Below, in pieces: positions 34,607 to 46,254 of a stretch of 64,000 nt of DNA. A program made the position numbers and the translations under genes. The notes under the pieces were generated by a model, which ran no database searches, was not told where the DNA came from, and was given only the letters and a program-made list of their open reading frames with translations. This DNA comes from Apostichopus japonicus (taxonomy: Eukaryota > Echinodermata > Holothuroidea > Aspidochirotida > Stichopodidae). The stretch is from NCBI RefSeq assembly GCF_037975245.1, contig NC_092571.1, forward strand, positions 11,231,917 to 11,295,916. The letters are read 5' to 3'. Position 1 is the first letter of the stretch. The number at the start of each line of letters is the position of its first letter.

Positions 34607-35284
34607 TGTTATGGGCATGCTTTACCTCTTGCATATTCACAACTATATTACTGATGACTATGACGCAAATACCGCGTTGGGGAACCATCGCCCCTGACTC
34701 TGTTCCAATATCACGGTTCTTTATTGTTTTGCCGTAACATTTCGTTACCTGTTTTATTCATATTGTTAATACGTTCTGTGAACCTGTTCAAGTTTTGACT
34801 GAAGGATATTCAAGTCGTTAGTGACTTTTATTTCATCTAATTATCTTCACCTCTACTACGGAATGGACTTTCCCTTTTCCATACCATATCTGACTTCTAT
34901 GCAGTGAATTGAAGTGGATCCTGTTATAACTAGTACAACTGTCCTTGGATGAACTTTTAATCACTTATTAATTCCGCGCCACGCCTTTTGATGAAGAACC
35001 TGTATCTTGAATCATCGCAAAGGCCCAGCTCTACTACACCATTGAGTGTATCGACCCAGTCTTAATAGATACATTATTTCTTTCTATCTGGGGCTTAAGT
35101 TAACTGTCTTCGTTATTCACTGATTTGTACCATTCACCTTTATTATTCATATTATTTGTAGAATATAGAACTATTATTATTCAAAATACCATTTGAAACC
35201 TTGTCAATCTTTTCTTTTATACGTTAACTCCCTTGGAACTCTTTTTGCAGGAATACAAATTATAAACATGTCGTTTTAGTAACA
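34607..35284. mobile_element. solo-LTR-like unit, 678 bp
   Basis: Begins TGTTATGGGC and ends TTTAGTAACA, with a 5-bp inverted repeat TGTTA/TAACA and TG...CA borders. The corresponding place in copy A (around 4550) lacks it. No clean target duplication is visible, which keeps confidence moderate. Confidence 0.5.
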
Positions 35285-36175
35285 TGGATAAAGTACCTAG
35301 TTTTGCAGAAGACTGTAGAAAGAGTACTAAGGTAACGGATATATACCGACTATAACTTTATTCCACATCTACGATATACCATGACGTCTTAGTGTGCCAA
35401 CTTATATATTGATTTATATAAAAGAAATAGCTCACTGGTCTTGGGGCATTGGCACATCTCACTGTAACTAGGGATTTAGCTACATGTAAAGTAGAGGGGG
35501 AGGGGGTCACATGTGTAAAACAGTTTGGATGGGGAGTGTAACAATTATGGAGAGGAACTTTTCATTATATGTGTATATTTACGCATACATGCACAGACGA
35601 AATGCATTCATAACAAAATATTTGATATATTACAAAGCATTATATCTGAGTTTATTAAAAGTGGTACATTTTTATAATTAAAACCCTTAAGTTATAATGT
35701 GTAAAATTTGCATTTCATATTTCAAAGTTGAGAATGTGCTTTTTTACCATTTTGGCGAAAATGGAGGGAGGGGGGGGGGGGGAGGGCACAACTTGTAATG
35801 CCTGAAAAACACCCTCACTGACCCTTAGACCAGAATCCTCTTCCACCAGTCTTACAACCCTGACCCAACTATTATACAAAACAAATATATCAGTCGTAAT
35901 TAAACATATAAGAAAAGAGTGGTATGTATGCACCTCTGTACCAAATCTAACGTTAGTGTGTTCCTAATACATAGCATCGTAGCACGTAATGTCTATATAA
36001 CCTACCCAATTTCGAGGGTGCGTTACGAAAATACTGCAGGAAATTTTTTGGAGAACTTTTGATATAATGTCTGTGATGCATTGAACTACCCAAAAATGCT
36101 TTAAAAATCTAGACCCAGTGTTGCTGGAACGAAACTGATTTTACAGCCTCTTTTTGAGTTTCAGCTGATGGCCTA

Positions 36176-36294
36176 TATCTAGCAGTTTCGAGATTTCTGA
36201 ACTTTGCTTCCTCATAAAATAATGAAGATGTCGCGGTTCTGTGAATAAGACCTTCTGTACGTGTTTGTAGCTGTGCAACAATTTACCAATTTTG
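36176..36294 (-). CDS. candidate exon cut by transposon copy B
   Basis: Acceptor ATACTCAG| at 36295-36296. In the phase set by the exons at 38223-38328 and 38108-38143 it reads KIGKLLHSYKHVQKVLFTEP and RHLHYFMRKQSSEISKLLD, still open where the TAGGCC element begins (36175). With the element removed the frame would continue a short way in the left flank to a stop. A donor AAG|GTCTTA within it is possible, so the exon may end earlier. Unknown function. Confidence 0.38.
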
Positions 36295-36492
36295 CTGAGT
36301 ATGTTGCAGTAAAAGAAATTGTTCATACAGTGCTATTTATCACACTGAAAATTGCACCCTAAGATATTAGGTGTTATCAGTGGCGTCACCAGACTTTTCA
36401 GTCTGGGGGGCACCAGCATTTGATGGGGGGCACTTAGGTGGATACGGATCGCCGTCCTGGGGGAGGGGTCTAAGGGGACGGGGTGCCCCCTC

Positions 36493-37168
36493 CAGGTGCG
36501 GCGGAACGGGAAAATATTGGGTAGGGGGCTAATGTGTAGAGACTATCTAAGCGGAGCGCCACCATCGGTTGGCGCTGAGCGTACAAGAAAATTTTGGGTT
36601 TTTCAAACCCCCAGATGGCCGGAAACGGCACTTCCCGAGTGTTTTATGCTGCGAATACCTAGCCCTAAAATATGGGTCTCAAGCCTGCAATTTCTCAGAT
36701 TGCACGTAAAAGTCTGTAAACACATTGTAATTTGTATATTCAATGGTGTTTTAAGAGAGTAGCTATTACTCGTAGTGCACTCTCAAAGACGTTTTTGAGT
36801 GTAGTAAGGGGATGTTGGAGAACTGGCTGAAATGAAGCAAATCATTGGCCTAAGACGAAGTTGTGTTGCGCTTACCGGTACTCACACTCACTGCTTCCAC
36901 TTTTCACGGGGCGTGAAGACGCGGTTGGGGTGACAATGTGGTCTATAGCCAGGGGACGGTCCGAGGGTCCCCCACCATTTACTAAAATCATTACACCTAT
37001 ATAGTATACGTGTGCATCGGACAGATCGACAAGTACGCATTGAAAAATGGGCAGATGCACGCTTCGGAGCCTTGGTAAATATTGGGGGGCTTATCATGCA
37101 TTTTCCCCCTCAACTTTTTCATTGGGGGGAGGGCTGAGCCCCCAAGCCCCCCGGTTCCGCCGCCACTG
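36493..37168. mobile_element. CAGGTGCGGCGG hAT-like element (short form), inverted
   Basis: Ends CAGGTGCGGCGGAACGGG and GGTTCCGCCGCCACTG. It occupies the same place in this composite as 17982-18666 in the other, flanked by imperfect CCCCCTC. Confidence 0.82.
36542..36640 (-). repeat. hairpin module
   Basis: Full module in inverse orientation, 49 bp inside the 36493 terminus of its element. Confidence 0.85.
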
Positions 37169-38107
37169 CCCCCCTCCCCTTTGGAAAATTTTCGCATACG
37201 GAGGATGGGCTAGATGCGAAATGCTGCCACATTTGATGCTAAATTCGATCTGAAGATATCTCCAGAAATTGCTATTTTTGAGGTAATGATTTTAACAAGG
37301 CGCAGAATTTTGCAGAGGATATGAACCACATGCTGTCGATATTATGCCTAACCCTATATCAATAGAACCGACATTTGTTAAATTAATGTGTGCATGACCC
37401 CGACTCCTTTCTTATCCTTCTCGTTTTCGCCCATTATCTATTAAGATGTAACAGGTTCCAGCATCGTTATCGGCTCCTATCATGGATCTCACCATGCAAT
37501 CCAAAGTTTGATCACACATCGAGTATGGCTCAGTATGCAGGTGTGAACATTCGCCATTTGTTCCTACAAGCATCTGACCTCAAATGACCTATGCACCCCC
37601 TACACAACAGGGTTAATATATGGGTCCACAAATATAGGCAAGTATGGTGCCTGCGGACCCTCACATTCTCACATTTCGTCAGCTCCTAACCTGTCAACCT
37701 CAGACCAAGGCAACATATTGCAGTACCCTCCCTACTCACAGTCATGTAGCTCGCGAAGCGGGCGTGTATATCCGTTGGTATGGCGTGAGTACTGACACAT
37801 TCAATGTAAATATCGACACATGTTGTGATGGCGCGGGTTACGACTTCGATACCCGACGTTCAAGGATAAACTTTTCATTTTTTCGCAGCTCATTTGAAGA
37901 AAATACGAATTACTGTGCTTCTTTGTCCTTATGAAAAACCAGCTCAGATGATGGGAGTTGAATATAACAAAATATATATAAATTTTTTTACCAACCCAAA
38001 TCTCAGATGGGGGGGGCACTCAGGGGGGCACTAGGTTTTCCAGGGGGCACGTGCCCCCCTGGCCCCCCCCCCCCCCTTGGCGACGCCACTGGGTGTTATT
38101 AACTTAC

Positions 38108-38143
38108 CACAACAATTTTGCATAGTATGTTGCTCTGCACAGT
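38108..38143 (-). CDS. candidate 36-nt exon
   Basis: Acceptor TTTTACTGCAG| at 38144-38145 and consensus donor |GTAAGTTA at 38107. In phase with 38223-38328 it reads LCRATYYAKLL. The following intron holds the 36378-38091 composite. A similar, partly deleted copy of this exon and its acceptor lies at about 36280-36320. Confidence 0.42.
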
Positions 38144-38222
38144 CTGCAGTAAAAGAAAGTGTTCATACAGTGATATATATATATCACACTAAGAATTTCA
38201 CCGCAAGGTATTATTAACTTAC

Positions 38223-38328
38223 CGTACCACAACAAGTAACAGACTTCTTACAAATGGCTGGACTCCTACTGTAGACTTATCATTTTCATTCCAACTTTGG
38301 ATGCAACATCTTAAAAGTGGTGTGTGAC
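38223..38328 (-). CDS. candidate exon of an unidentified minus-strand gene
   Basis: Acceptor TTCTTTCAG| at 38329-38330 and consensus donor |GTAAGTTA at 38222. One frame is open over 34 codons and begins HTPLLRCCIQSWNENDK, continuing VQPFVRSLLLVVV. If the preceding codon is glycine, the GHTPLL start is reminiscent of an ankyrin repeat, but this is too short to claim. It is in phase with 38108-38143 and 36176-36294. Confidence 0.45.
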
Positions 38329-38344
38329 CTGAAAGAATAAAGGA

Positions 38345-39480
38345 TTTACAAGATAAATGATGAAAAAGTATCATTGCTTTCCTACTTTTTCTTGTTTCAT
38401 TTTTCTTTCCTTTCCTTCAATGTTTGTATTGAAATGAAAGTAGTTTGGTGACATAATACTTCTGCATGGTTTTGCATAAAATCTGCCTATATTGATTAAT
38501 ATGTACAACCTAAATGGGGTAACAGTGGAATCGTTTACTTCCTCAAAAGAACTTGCTACTGAATGCTAATTCAGTATGAAAGTAAATTAAGCTATCCTAG
38601 CAGGATCTATGAAACAAAAAGAGATTGAGAACACATTTAAACTAGACAGATGGAGTTGTAGGTTGCCTGTCCACCAGATTGTAATCAAAGAATCATAGCG
38701 CCGCTAGACTGATGACTCCTCCTATGCCTCTTAAACACATGGAGCCAGAACACATACATGTGCATCTGAAGACATCCAATTTTTGACAACATGATTTCTT
38801 GCAGCATGTAAGTATAGCATGGTGGGCTCATACTGTAATTGACGCAAAGGATTTGATCATGATGTCTATCGAGGAAAAATCCAAATCACTCAACTGTATG
38901 CATTTTTCATATATGTAGTTCCTCAGAAGTGTAATGATTTCAAAATAATTATTGTTCTGCTCCTACGCAACATACAATTAAGCAAAATTTGAACACAAAA
39001 TGTCTGCTGAGTCAAATGATTTCATACCCTGAAAACTGTCGATAAGCTCACGGTAACTTTTGTGTACTGTAAGTATATCCATTGACTCTGGATTCTGCTT
39101 GCTACTGTATGCTCTGAGCCTCTAAGTTCAGACAGGTCAGGACCCAGAGAGTAGTGGTATCATGTTGAGGTAATTTTGGTTATTTTTAGGGAGTTAGATT
39201 TCCAAATGCCAAAAATATGTGCAAAACTGATGGGAGGGTGTTAAAAGCTTTAAACAAGATCCCAAGGGCACTGTGGTTCCTTGCTTGGGGTATATGACAA
39301 TACACATTATATTATCAAGCAAGATTGGGCTCAAATAGTCCAAGTAATTGTGGTCCTACATGTTCCCATAAAGTAACCAACACTATAGCCAACACTTTTG
39401 TGATCACAAAATGCGATCGGATTTTTGATGAAAAGGCATTTTTGAGGTCTAAATATGGCGTCGAAAATGTAAGAAATATA
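38345..39480. other. unassigned AT-rich sequence
   Basis: Probably intron or spacer of the minus-strand gene. I found no further exon with both splice sites and an open frame. Confidence 0.4.
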
Positions 39481-39489
39481 AGAGACCTA

Positions 39490-40640
39490 CAAGCGTGTCA
39501 ACAGATATGATAACATTGGTGACCTCAGATGACATGACCTTTAAGTTACAAAATGTTCCACCACCCCATTCACAACTTGTCCCAAAATATCAACCATGTC
39601 ACACCTTGGCATTGAGATTTAATTGCATTAAATGTCTAAAAATTAACTTTGAACTTGTATACATAACTTCACACACAAAGGTCACCGGGAGGTCAACCAA
39701 TTGACATTTTTGATCGGTGAGACCTAAATAGAGCATGACTGTAAAAATACAAACATTTTTTCTTTGCCCATTTTCTCCCCCCAAAATACTACATTTTTAA
39801 CATTAGTTGACTTTTGGTGACGTTGGATCACATGACCGTTAATCTTGAAAATATTCCCCTATACCATTTGCAACTACTCCAAAAATATCAACCTTGTCAC
39901 ACCTTGCAACTGGGAGTTATTGCAATAAATGTCTGAAAATTAACTTTGACCTCGTATAACTTCGCACACGAAGGTCACACGGGTGTCAACCAATTGACAT
40001 TTTTGATCGGAAGGTACCTTTGATATCCAAATCTAGCATCAAAACCAAACATTTTCTTTTTTGCTCATTTCCTCCCAAAATAAGCACATTTTTTCTAATG
40101 TGACCTTTGACCGTTTGACCTTGGTTTCAGATGAAGTTTAATCTCCTGATTCCAAAAAACAAAACGACAAGTCTGTACAACCATCCTAACTCCGACCGAA
40201 AAACTTTGACCCCATATAACTTCGCACATAAAGGTCACACGGGGTCAACCTATTGACATTTATGATCAGAAGGTACCTTTGACATCTGAAAATAGCATCA
40301 AAACTGTAAAAATCCCCCAAAACACATAAAGGTCACCAGAGGTCAAATTGAGGTCAAGGGTCACCCAGATGCGGGTCTACAATTGGATAACATTGAAGCA
40401 ACTCCCAACCCTAACGGACATTTCGTTCTCAAGTTATCGCAAAAATACTAGTTTTTTTTATCATTAATTGACCTTTGTTGACCTTCGATCACATTACCGT
40501 TATGTTTGGAAACGATCCCTTAACCCATTCACAACTACACCCAAAATGTCAACCATGTTGGGCCCTGTCAATGGGAGTTATTGCTGTTTTTAATATTTTG
40601 GTTTTTGGCATCTAACTGACCTTTGGTGACCTTTGCGGGC
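39490..40640. repeat. degenerate repeats of about 300 bp rich in GGTCA half-sites
   Basis: Blocks built from CAACCATGTCACACCTTG, GGAGTTATTGC, ATAACTTCGCACA, AAGGTCACACGGG and CAATTGACATTTTTGATCGG recur about every 300 bp (for example around 39700, 39995 and 40250). TGACCT/AGGTCA words occur throughout, including a directly spaced AGGTCAAGGGTCA near 40355. No coding frame. Confidence 0.65.
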
Positions 40641-40747
40641 ACCACAAACAATAGGGATCTTCCTCTTACTATGGGCTATCCACCCAACAAGTTTGATCAT
40701 GATACATCATTTCTTTATTGAGATATCGTGTACACAAGCCAAGCGTC

Positions 40748-40791
40748 ACGTACACACACACCCATACACACGCACACACGCACACACATAT
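40748..40791. repeat. CA-rich microsatellite
   Basis: Imperfect (CA)n with CG and TA interruptions. Confidence 0.85.
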
Positions 40792-40951
40792 GTTTGTATT
40801 ACATTCAGACGGAGGACCCCATTGTATTTTCCATTGTTCAAATCCACGTACCGAATTCGAACCGATGTGCCTGATTTGTTGAAGGGGCTGAAAGCGTCGT
40901 AACGTTTATCAGTCCTATTAAATATCATTTTATTTTATTTTTTTATTGATT

Positions 40952-40994
40952 CCATACATACATACATACATACATACATACATACATACATACA
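40952..40994. repeat. (CATA)n microsatellite
   Basis: About ten uninterrupted CATA units. Confidence 0.95.
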
Positions 40995-41029
40995 CATGGT
41001 AGAATGAATACCGTACACTAAATTACACA

Positions 41030-41067
41030 GCTGATAAAGGTCACCTTCGGAGAAGCCTTTCATCAGC
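41030..41067. repeat. short inverted repeat, possible Penelope-like remnant
   Basis: GCTGATAAAGG and CCTTTCATCAGC form a near-perfect stem with a 15-base loop. Such CTGATGA-containing hairpins occur at the ends of Penelope-like elements; here the assignment is weak. Confidence 0.35.
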
Positions 41068-41069
41068 AC

Positions 41070-42920
41070 TCGCACACATGCATGCATACTTTACTGAGGC
41101 TATATTGAATATCGCCATCCGGAAACTGACCAATTTATGTACATATGCAAACTTAGTATGGTACGTACTTGACGTCTCCTATGTGAACAATTTTGTTCTT
41201 AAAAAAAAATGACTAACTTATCTAAAGACAGGCAAATACGGCTCATGACTCCAGACTGGAGGTTCATATTGCGTTTATCTTGAATTTTTAGCATTCCATT
41301 TTCACTTACATATCAGCAACTAGAGATTGATGAACGAGAGATTACCGTCTGTAGAATTTATACTCGGCGAACCCAAATTAAAGAGTAATTAACCGTTTCG
41401 TAAAAACTGACAAGTTTGTTGGCCCAAACATTTATACATGCAAGCTACATCTTTATCTTTATTCATATTTTAAATGAAACCATGTCTTTCACGTGACGTC
41501 AGACAATAACAAACCGCCTGTTTCGCTCATTTTAAAGGTACATTGATGTACTCGGCCTTTATACTTTAGTCTATTCGAGTAAGCCTACTCGGTCTTTTCG
41601 GGGGGGAAAAAATACGATTTTGTTATCTCAGACAACTGTGCCTACAAAACACACCTTTCTCATTTAAGTTGTAAAGTCAAACAATCAGATCATCGCCATC
41701 AGACGATAATGAATGTTCCTGTTTCGCTCGTAATACGTACATTGATGTACCATACAACGAGTTGTAGCTGAACAAAGCATACTATGACGTGTATTGATAC
41801 AGTATTGTATATCTGACCTTGCACTGTGATGGATAAAAGATAGTCCGGATTTCCTTGTCAATTTGTACTGCATCGAACTGTATGGAAGCCGGTAAATCTT
41901 GCAAAATACTAAACAGGTTTTCATTTTTTTTTTATTATCGTGGACTTTTTATAATTATTATCATCGTGTAAACTTAGTATATTATGTTTGTGTTTGTTTG
42001 TTGTATATTATGATATAAATTTATATTATTACCATATAAGATCAAATATATCATCCATCAGGTTGGCCCTTGTGGTGTTCCATACAAATTCAGTTGATGT
42101 TCATCACATTGATCAACCGTAGTGGAATATAATACAATACACCAAATACATTTGTATGTACATGACGTTATGATGCTGTATGTTGCACTGTGCTTTCAAG
42201 CGTGAGAATTATAAACCAAAAGGGCTCCTTTGTAAGTATGAAAGATAGGCTAGGCTATGTAAGTACAGTCTAAGATATATAAATCAACTAAAGCGAAATT
42301 TATCGTCTAGGAAACAGCTACTATTCTATACCAACAGTCTAGTCAATCTGTGAAAAAAAAAATGTTTTGGCGGTATATAATAGACAAATTCCTTGTGAGA
42401 AACAGATTGCAAATATATCATCATCGAGGTTGCAGAACCGAGCCAAAATGGCGGCTACTGCCTGCGCTACATGGCTGACGAAAGTAGTAGGAATCGGTTT
42501 CACCGACACAAATAATGATAAATGACATAATTTCCAGAAATGATCCTTATTTCCCGTCATGATGCTAGGTAATAATTTTAGTGAAAGAGTTTCCGCATGC
42601 CATTCACATGGTTTCTTGTCTTGTCAGTTAGTAAAATAATTATCATCAGGCTATCGGTTCCAATTATAGGCAGGGTCGTCTCTAGAGGGGGGTGTGGGGG
42701 TGTCTCACCCCAATCTCGTTAAAACTGACGATATTTGGAAAATTTGAGTCCGACAGTCGGAATTTCCGACTGTCGCACTTTAATTTACCAAGGCCTATTC
42801 ATATATTCACGTTCTTGTGAATGACCTAAAAAGTTCGGTCAAAATTGACATAATCAGTTATAATAATTTACCACGTTTTCCTTGCCATTTGAGAAATTGT
42901 ACCTCGCGATTCTTATACTC
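41070..42920. other. unassigned sequence
   Basis: AT-rich, with two related blocks sharing GTTTCGCTC and TACATTGATGTAC (about 41520 and 41720). No supported gene. GGCAGGGTCGTCTCTAG near 42671 may be the end of an unpaired hAT-like remnant. Confidence 0.4.
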
Positions 42921-43003
42921 CACCACAGCGACTTAGCCAGGAATTTGAAGGGGGGAGGGAGCACTTTATGCGATTGATATGGATTTTCAAAGTTGTTGGC
43001 ACG

Positions 43004-43103
43004 ACTATCTGAGCGGAGCGCCACCATCGGTTGGCGCGGAGCGTACAAGAAATTTTTTGGTTTCACAAACCCCCCAGATGGCCGGAAACGGCCCTTCCCG
43101 AGT
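43004..43103 (-). repeat. hairpin module
   Basis: Full module in inverse orientation. A TIR-like CACAGCGACTTAGCCAGG followed by a G run lies about 75-85 bp to its left (42924-42941), so it keeps the usual distance from an element end, but the other end of that element was not found. Confidence 0.8.
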
Positions 43104-43350
43104 GTTCATTATGGTTTCCTGGCCTCTTGGTAACTTGAGACACCTCATTCAATATCACTTTTAAACCCCCAAAAAACAAACGAGTTAAAATAGTACGTAA
43201 TTCAATACTACATAATGTATTTAAAATTAGCAAGGTATTCATGTACAGATCAGTAGTCTTACTTTTCAACTTCTGATACTTGTAGATACAAAGATAGGCC
43301 AGAAATGACTTTGATACAACAATAGCAAGTAATTGTCTTTGATACAACTG

Positions 43351-44924
43351 TTATTATTATTATTATTATTATTATTAACCTTTAAAAGGGTGACTCGGTT
43401 AGCCAAAGCTAATCTTCCCCGAGGCCCTAAAATAAAATCAATATAAAAAGAATAATATTATAAAATAATAAACAAAGAGTAAGACTATTAAACATACAAA
43501 TATACAACAGTAAATCACAAAACTGTAAAAATGAGTATAGAACATAAAAGCGTAATGAGATGATTAAGACTTGAAAAATTCATTGACTAAACGTTTAAAA
43601 ATAGCTAAAGATTTGGCATACTTGCATTCAGCTGGCAAACTATTCCATTCTTTGGCAGCTATGAAGGAAAATCTACGCTTGTGATATTCCGTTTTACCAT
43701 CTTTCAGGTATAAGTTACTTTGGGTCGTGGATCTCAAATTGTGATTATGAATTTCGTGTGTAAAGTTGAATAACTGGGTTAGATAATTTGGGGAGAGGCC
43801 ATTCATGGTCTTGTACATCATGATCAATCGTCGTATACGTATTTGCGTATCGACAGGGTGCCACTTTAGCATTTTAAATAATTCTGTCGAGCTTTCATAT
43901 CTTCCCGAGTTCGTAATAATACGCGCTGCTGCGTTTTGCATATGTAACAACTTTTTTAAATCATTTGCTCCACACGTACCCCAGACTATACTACAATAAT
44001 CTAGAATGGGTCGTACATACCCATTATAGAAGATAATTTTCGTATTTAAATCAATATATGGTTGTATGCGTCTCAGTAAGGCAAGGCGATTTGAGACTGT
44101 TTTACAAACGTTGTCAACCTGAATATGCTAGGATAAATTGTTATCAATTTTTACACCTAATAGTTCTTCATATTTGACAGTCTTGAGAATTTTGCCCCGA
44201 GTGTCACAGAAAGAGTATTTGCATTGTCAGGTAATGAAGCCAGTCTCTGACCAGATCCCATCAATAATACCTTCGTTTTAGTGGTGTTGATTGCCATTTT
44301 ATTTCGGTCACACCAGGCACTAACTTTTTCCATGTCTCTTTGCAATTTGTTATTCAAGTTAATGGTAGATGTATCACTGGCATAAAATGTTGTGTCGTCA
44401 GCATACATATCCGCTGAACAATATTCCAAAGTGAGATCGATATCATTAATATAAATTAAGAACAGAAGTGGACCAAGAACGCTTCCCTGGGGTACACCAC
44501 ATGCAATTCGTCTTGAACTCGATAAAACACCATTTAAGTATGTGCATTGACTTCTATTAACTAAATAGGATTTGAACCAATTAATCGCTTTACTCGATAC
44601 ACCATATAATACGTAGTTTCGTTACCATAATCTCGTGGTTTACCAAATCGAATGCCTTACTGAGGTCTAAGAAAACAGTTCCCAAAATATACCCCTTATC
44701 AATAGATTCCATCCACTGATCCACAACCTTCAATAGCGCCGTTTCGCATGAATGCTTTTCCCTGAAACCCGACTGTGTATTACGTAAAAGGTCAAACTTA
44801 TTCAAATGCTTACTGAGGGCTAGGTGGACATGTTTTTCAATTATTTTTGAGAGAATTGGTAAAATTGCAATCGGCCTGTAGTTCGATAAATCATGGCGGG
44901 ATTCCGTTTTAAAACTCTGTAGCT
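43351..44924 (-). mobile_element. 5'-truncated jockey/CR1-like LINE
   Basis: Minus-strand reverse transcriptase remains end in a 3' tail of TAA units (TTATTATT on the plus strand, 43351-43377), as in LINEs with microsatellite tails. The 5' part (endonuclease, ORF1) is missing: homology begins inside the reverse transcriptase near 44920. The clade is from memory of the motif layout. Confidence 0.82.
43564..44923 (-). pseudogene. LINE reverse transcriptase, frameshifted
   Basis: Read on the minus strand from 44923: SNYRPIAILPILSKIIEKH, then GFREKHSCETALLKV and VFLDLSKAFDLVNH (fingers/palm motifs), a one-base frameshift near 44620, then RRIACGVPQGSVLGPLLF and the catalytic YADDT motif (about 44389-44405), a second break near 44150, then the thumb and C-terminal block with LDYCSIVWG, QNAAARIIT, YKTMNGLSPNYL, KRRFSFIAAKEWNSLP. 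The stop is at 43564. At least two frame changes make it inactive. Confidence 0.85.
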
Positions 44925-46110
44925 AGTAAATGTTTAAGTTAGCCTAATAAGAGAAGGCGAGAGCAATCCGACGATTGCCATCTGATGCAAATTTCTCAAC
45001 TGTTTTCTCAACTGAAATATCATCTGCGTAAACGGGTTTTTAACTATAGTGGAAAAACTGACAAGATCGGATCCTAGTTTTTTTCGGCGGGTAGAGTGTT
45101 GAATGAAACGGCACGCGATAGAAATGACAGCCTAGATGACAGAAGAATAGGTCACCTAATTTAGCCATAGTCTTGCTACGTTCATTTCAATAGTTTTTCC
45201 TGTCTTAGACTCGTCCATTAAGCCTATGGATTTGAATTATGGGTGTTTTTAAAAAGAAGATAACTTGGACAAGAAAAGTATAGGCCCGGGCCTAGTGCTA
45301 CATACTGACTACGCCCCTGATCATATGATATCATACTATCAGCAGATTTTGTTTCCTGTTTGAATTCTTTTACATGTTCTTTTAAATAATATATCAGAAA
45401 GACAAACATAGTGCTCTTTTACATTTTTTCCAGTAGGATGATTCTTGTTTATTGTCCAATGTCTGGACTTTGATACATTTGACGAACATAACTGATGGAC
45501 AATATCAACTTTCATATTTTGTAATATAGCCAGATATGCAGTGGCCAAAAAACAAATATCGTTATCGCAGTGTATTAGCAGTGTAATAATTATATATAGG
45601 AAGTGCGTATCACGTACGATTGCTAGCTTAGCTTCATAACATGCTGTTCTGGTGCAACAACAATTAGGACGAATCATAGAAAGGATGAGAACGAACGTTG
45701 TCGACGTTGTTGTGCATACGGTTCGTGACATTCCATAGAGTGCGGTTAGGTAGGCAATATGTATTTTATTACGCAGTGGCCAACTGTAGGCATGTAATAG
45801 GCTAAATTAGGCTAATTGCATCTGCCAAACAAAGTAAGTGGTTGAATCAGTAGGCGTGAATGTTACTACGATTACAATCGAGTTAACGGAGCTGACGAGT
45901 ATTCAAGATCAAAAGAGCACTGACAAAATACCATGCTAAAAAAAGTACAGTTTAAAAAAAAAAACTCGGCACTGAAAGGGGGAGCAGTCGCTCCCCCTGC
46001 TCCCCCCCCCCCGGCTACGTCCTTGCTCCACCATACAACACTTCGTATGATTTTGAATACTCAAAGCAAATGCCTCATAGAACTAGTGTACAACGTTCGC
46101 CAGCTTCAAT
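44925..46110. other. unassigned sequence
   Basis: No supported gene. Isolated hAT-like ends (GACTACGCCCCTG at about 45319; CCCCGGCTACGTCCTTG near 46010-46026) have no partner that I can find. Confidence 0.4.
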
Positions 46111-46254
46111 TCGGTTTATTTATGTACTAAGTTTGAACACCCAATACGGAAGCTTAAAAGTGCCATTAACATAAGAAAAACTTTGCCCCATAAGTTGACA
46201 TTTTTCAGTAATTTGTTTAGATAACAAGATAAAATCTTATCAAAAATCAGAAAA

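Larger units (their letters stand above)
32625..36175. mobile_element. TAGGCC DNA transposon, copy B (3-bp TSD)
   Basis: Begins TAGGCCATCAGCTGAAGG and ends TTCAGCTGATGGCCTA, flanked by TAT on both sides (32622-32624 and 36176-36178). It is inverted relative to copy A (2564-8922) and retains the empty sites of three copy-A insertions at 32763-32769, 33559-33562 and 36054-36061. It has its own insertion, a solo-LTR-like unit at 34607-35284, and about 300 bp near 35580-35920 missing from copy A. It keeps a longer coding remnant (33902-34345) and an exon-like open frame at about 33120-33322 ending in a donor GTAAGC. I infer a once-autonomous transposon of about 3 kb with introns. Confidence 0.85.
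36378..38091. mobile_element. CAGTGGCGTC hAT-like composite element, copy 2
   Basis: Ends CAGTGGCGTCACCAGAC and TTGGCGACGCCACTG with a perfect 8-bp TSD GGTGTTAT (36370-36377 and 38092-38099). It is the inverted sister of 15830-18814 without the 16330-17542 insert. It sits in the presumed intron between two minus-strand exons. Confidence 0.92.

Noticed and set aside
2564-38091. A large inverted segmental duplication
   Set aside because: The paired segments each have their own TSD and different spacing, so separate transpositions explain them better.
45319-46026. Two hAT-like terminal motifs as ends of one element
   Set aside because: The end sequences do not match each other as inverted repeats and no TSD is present.
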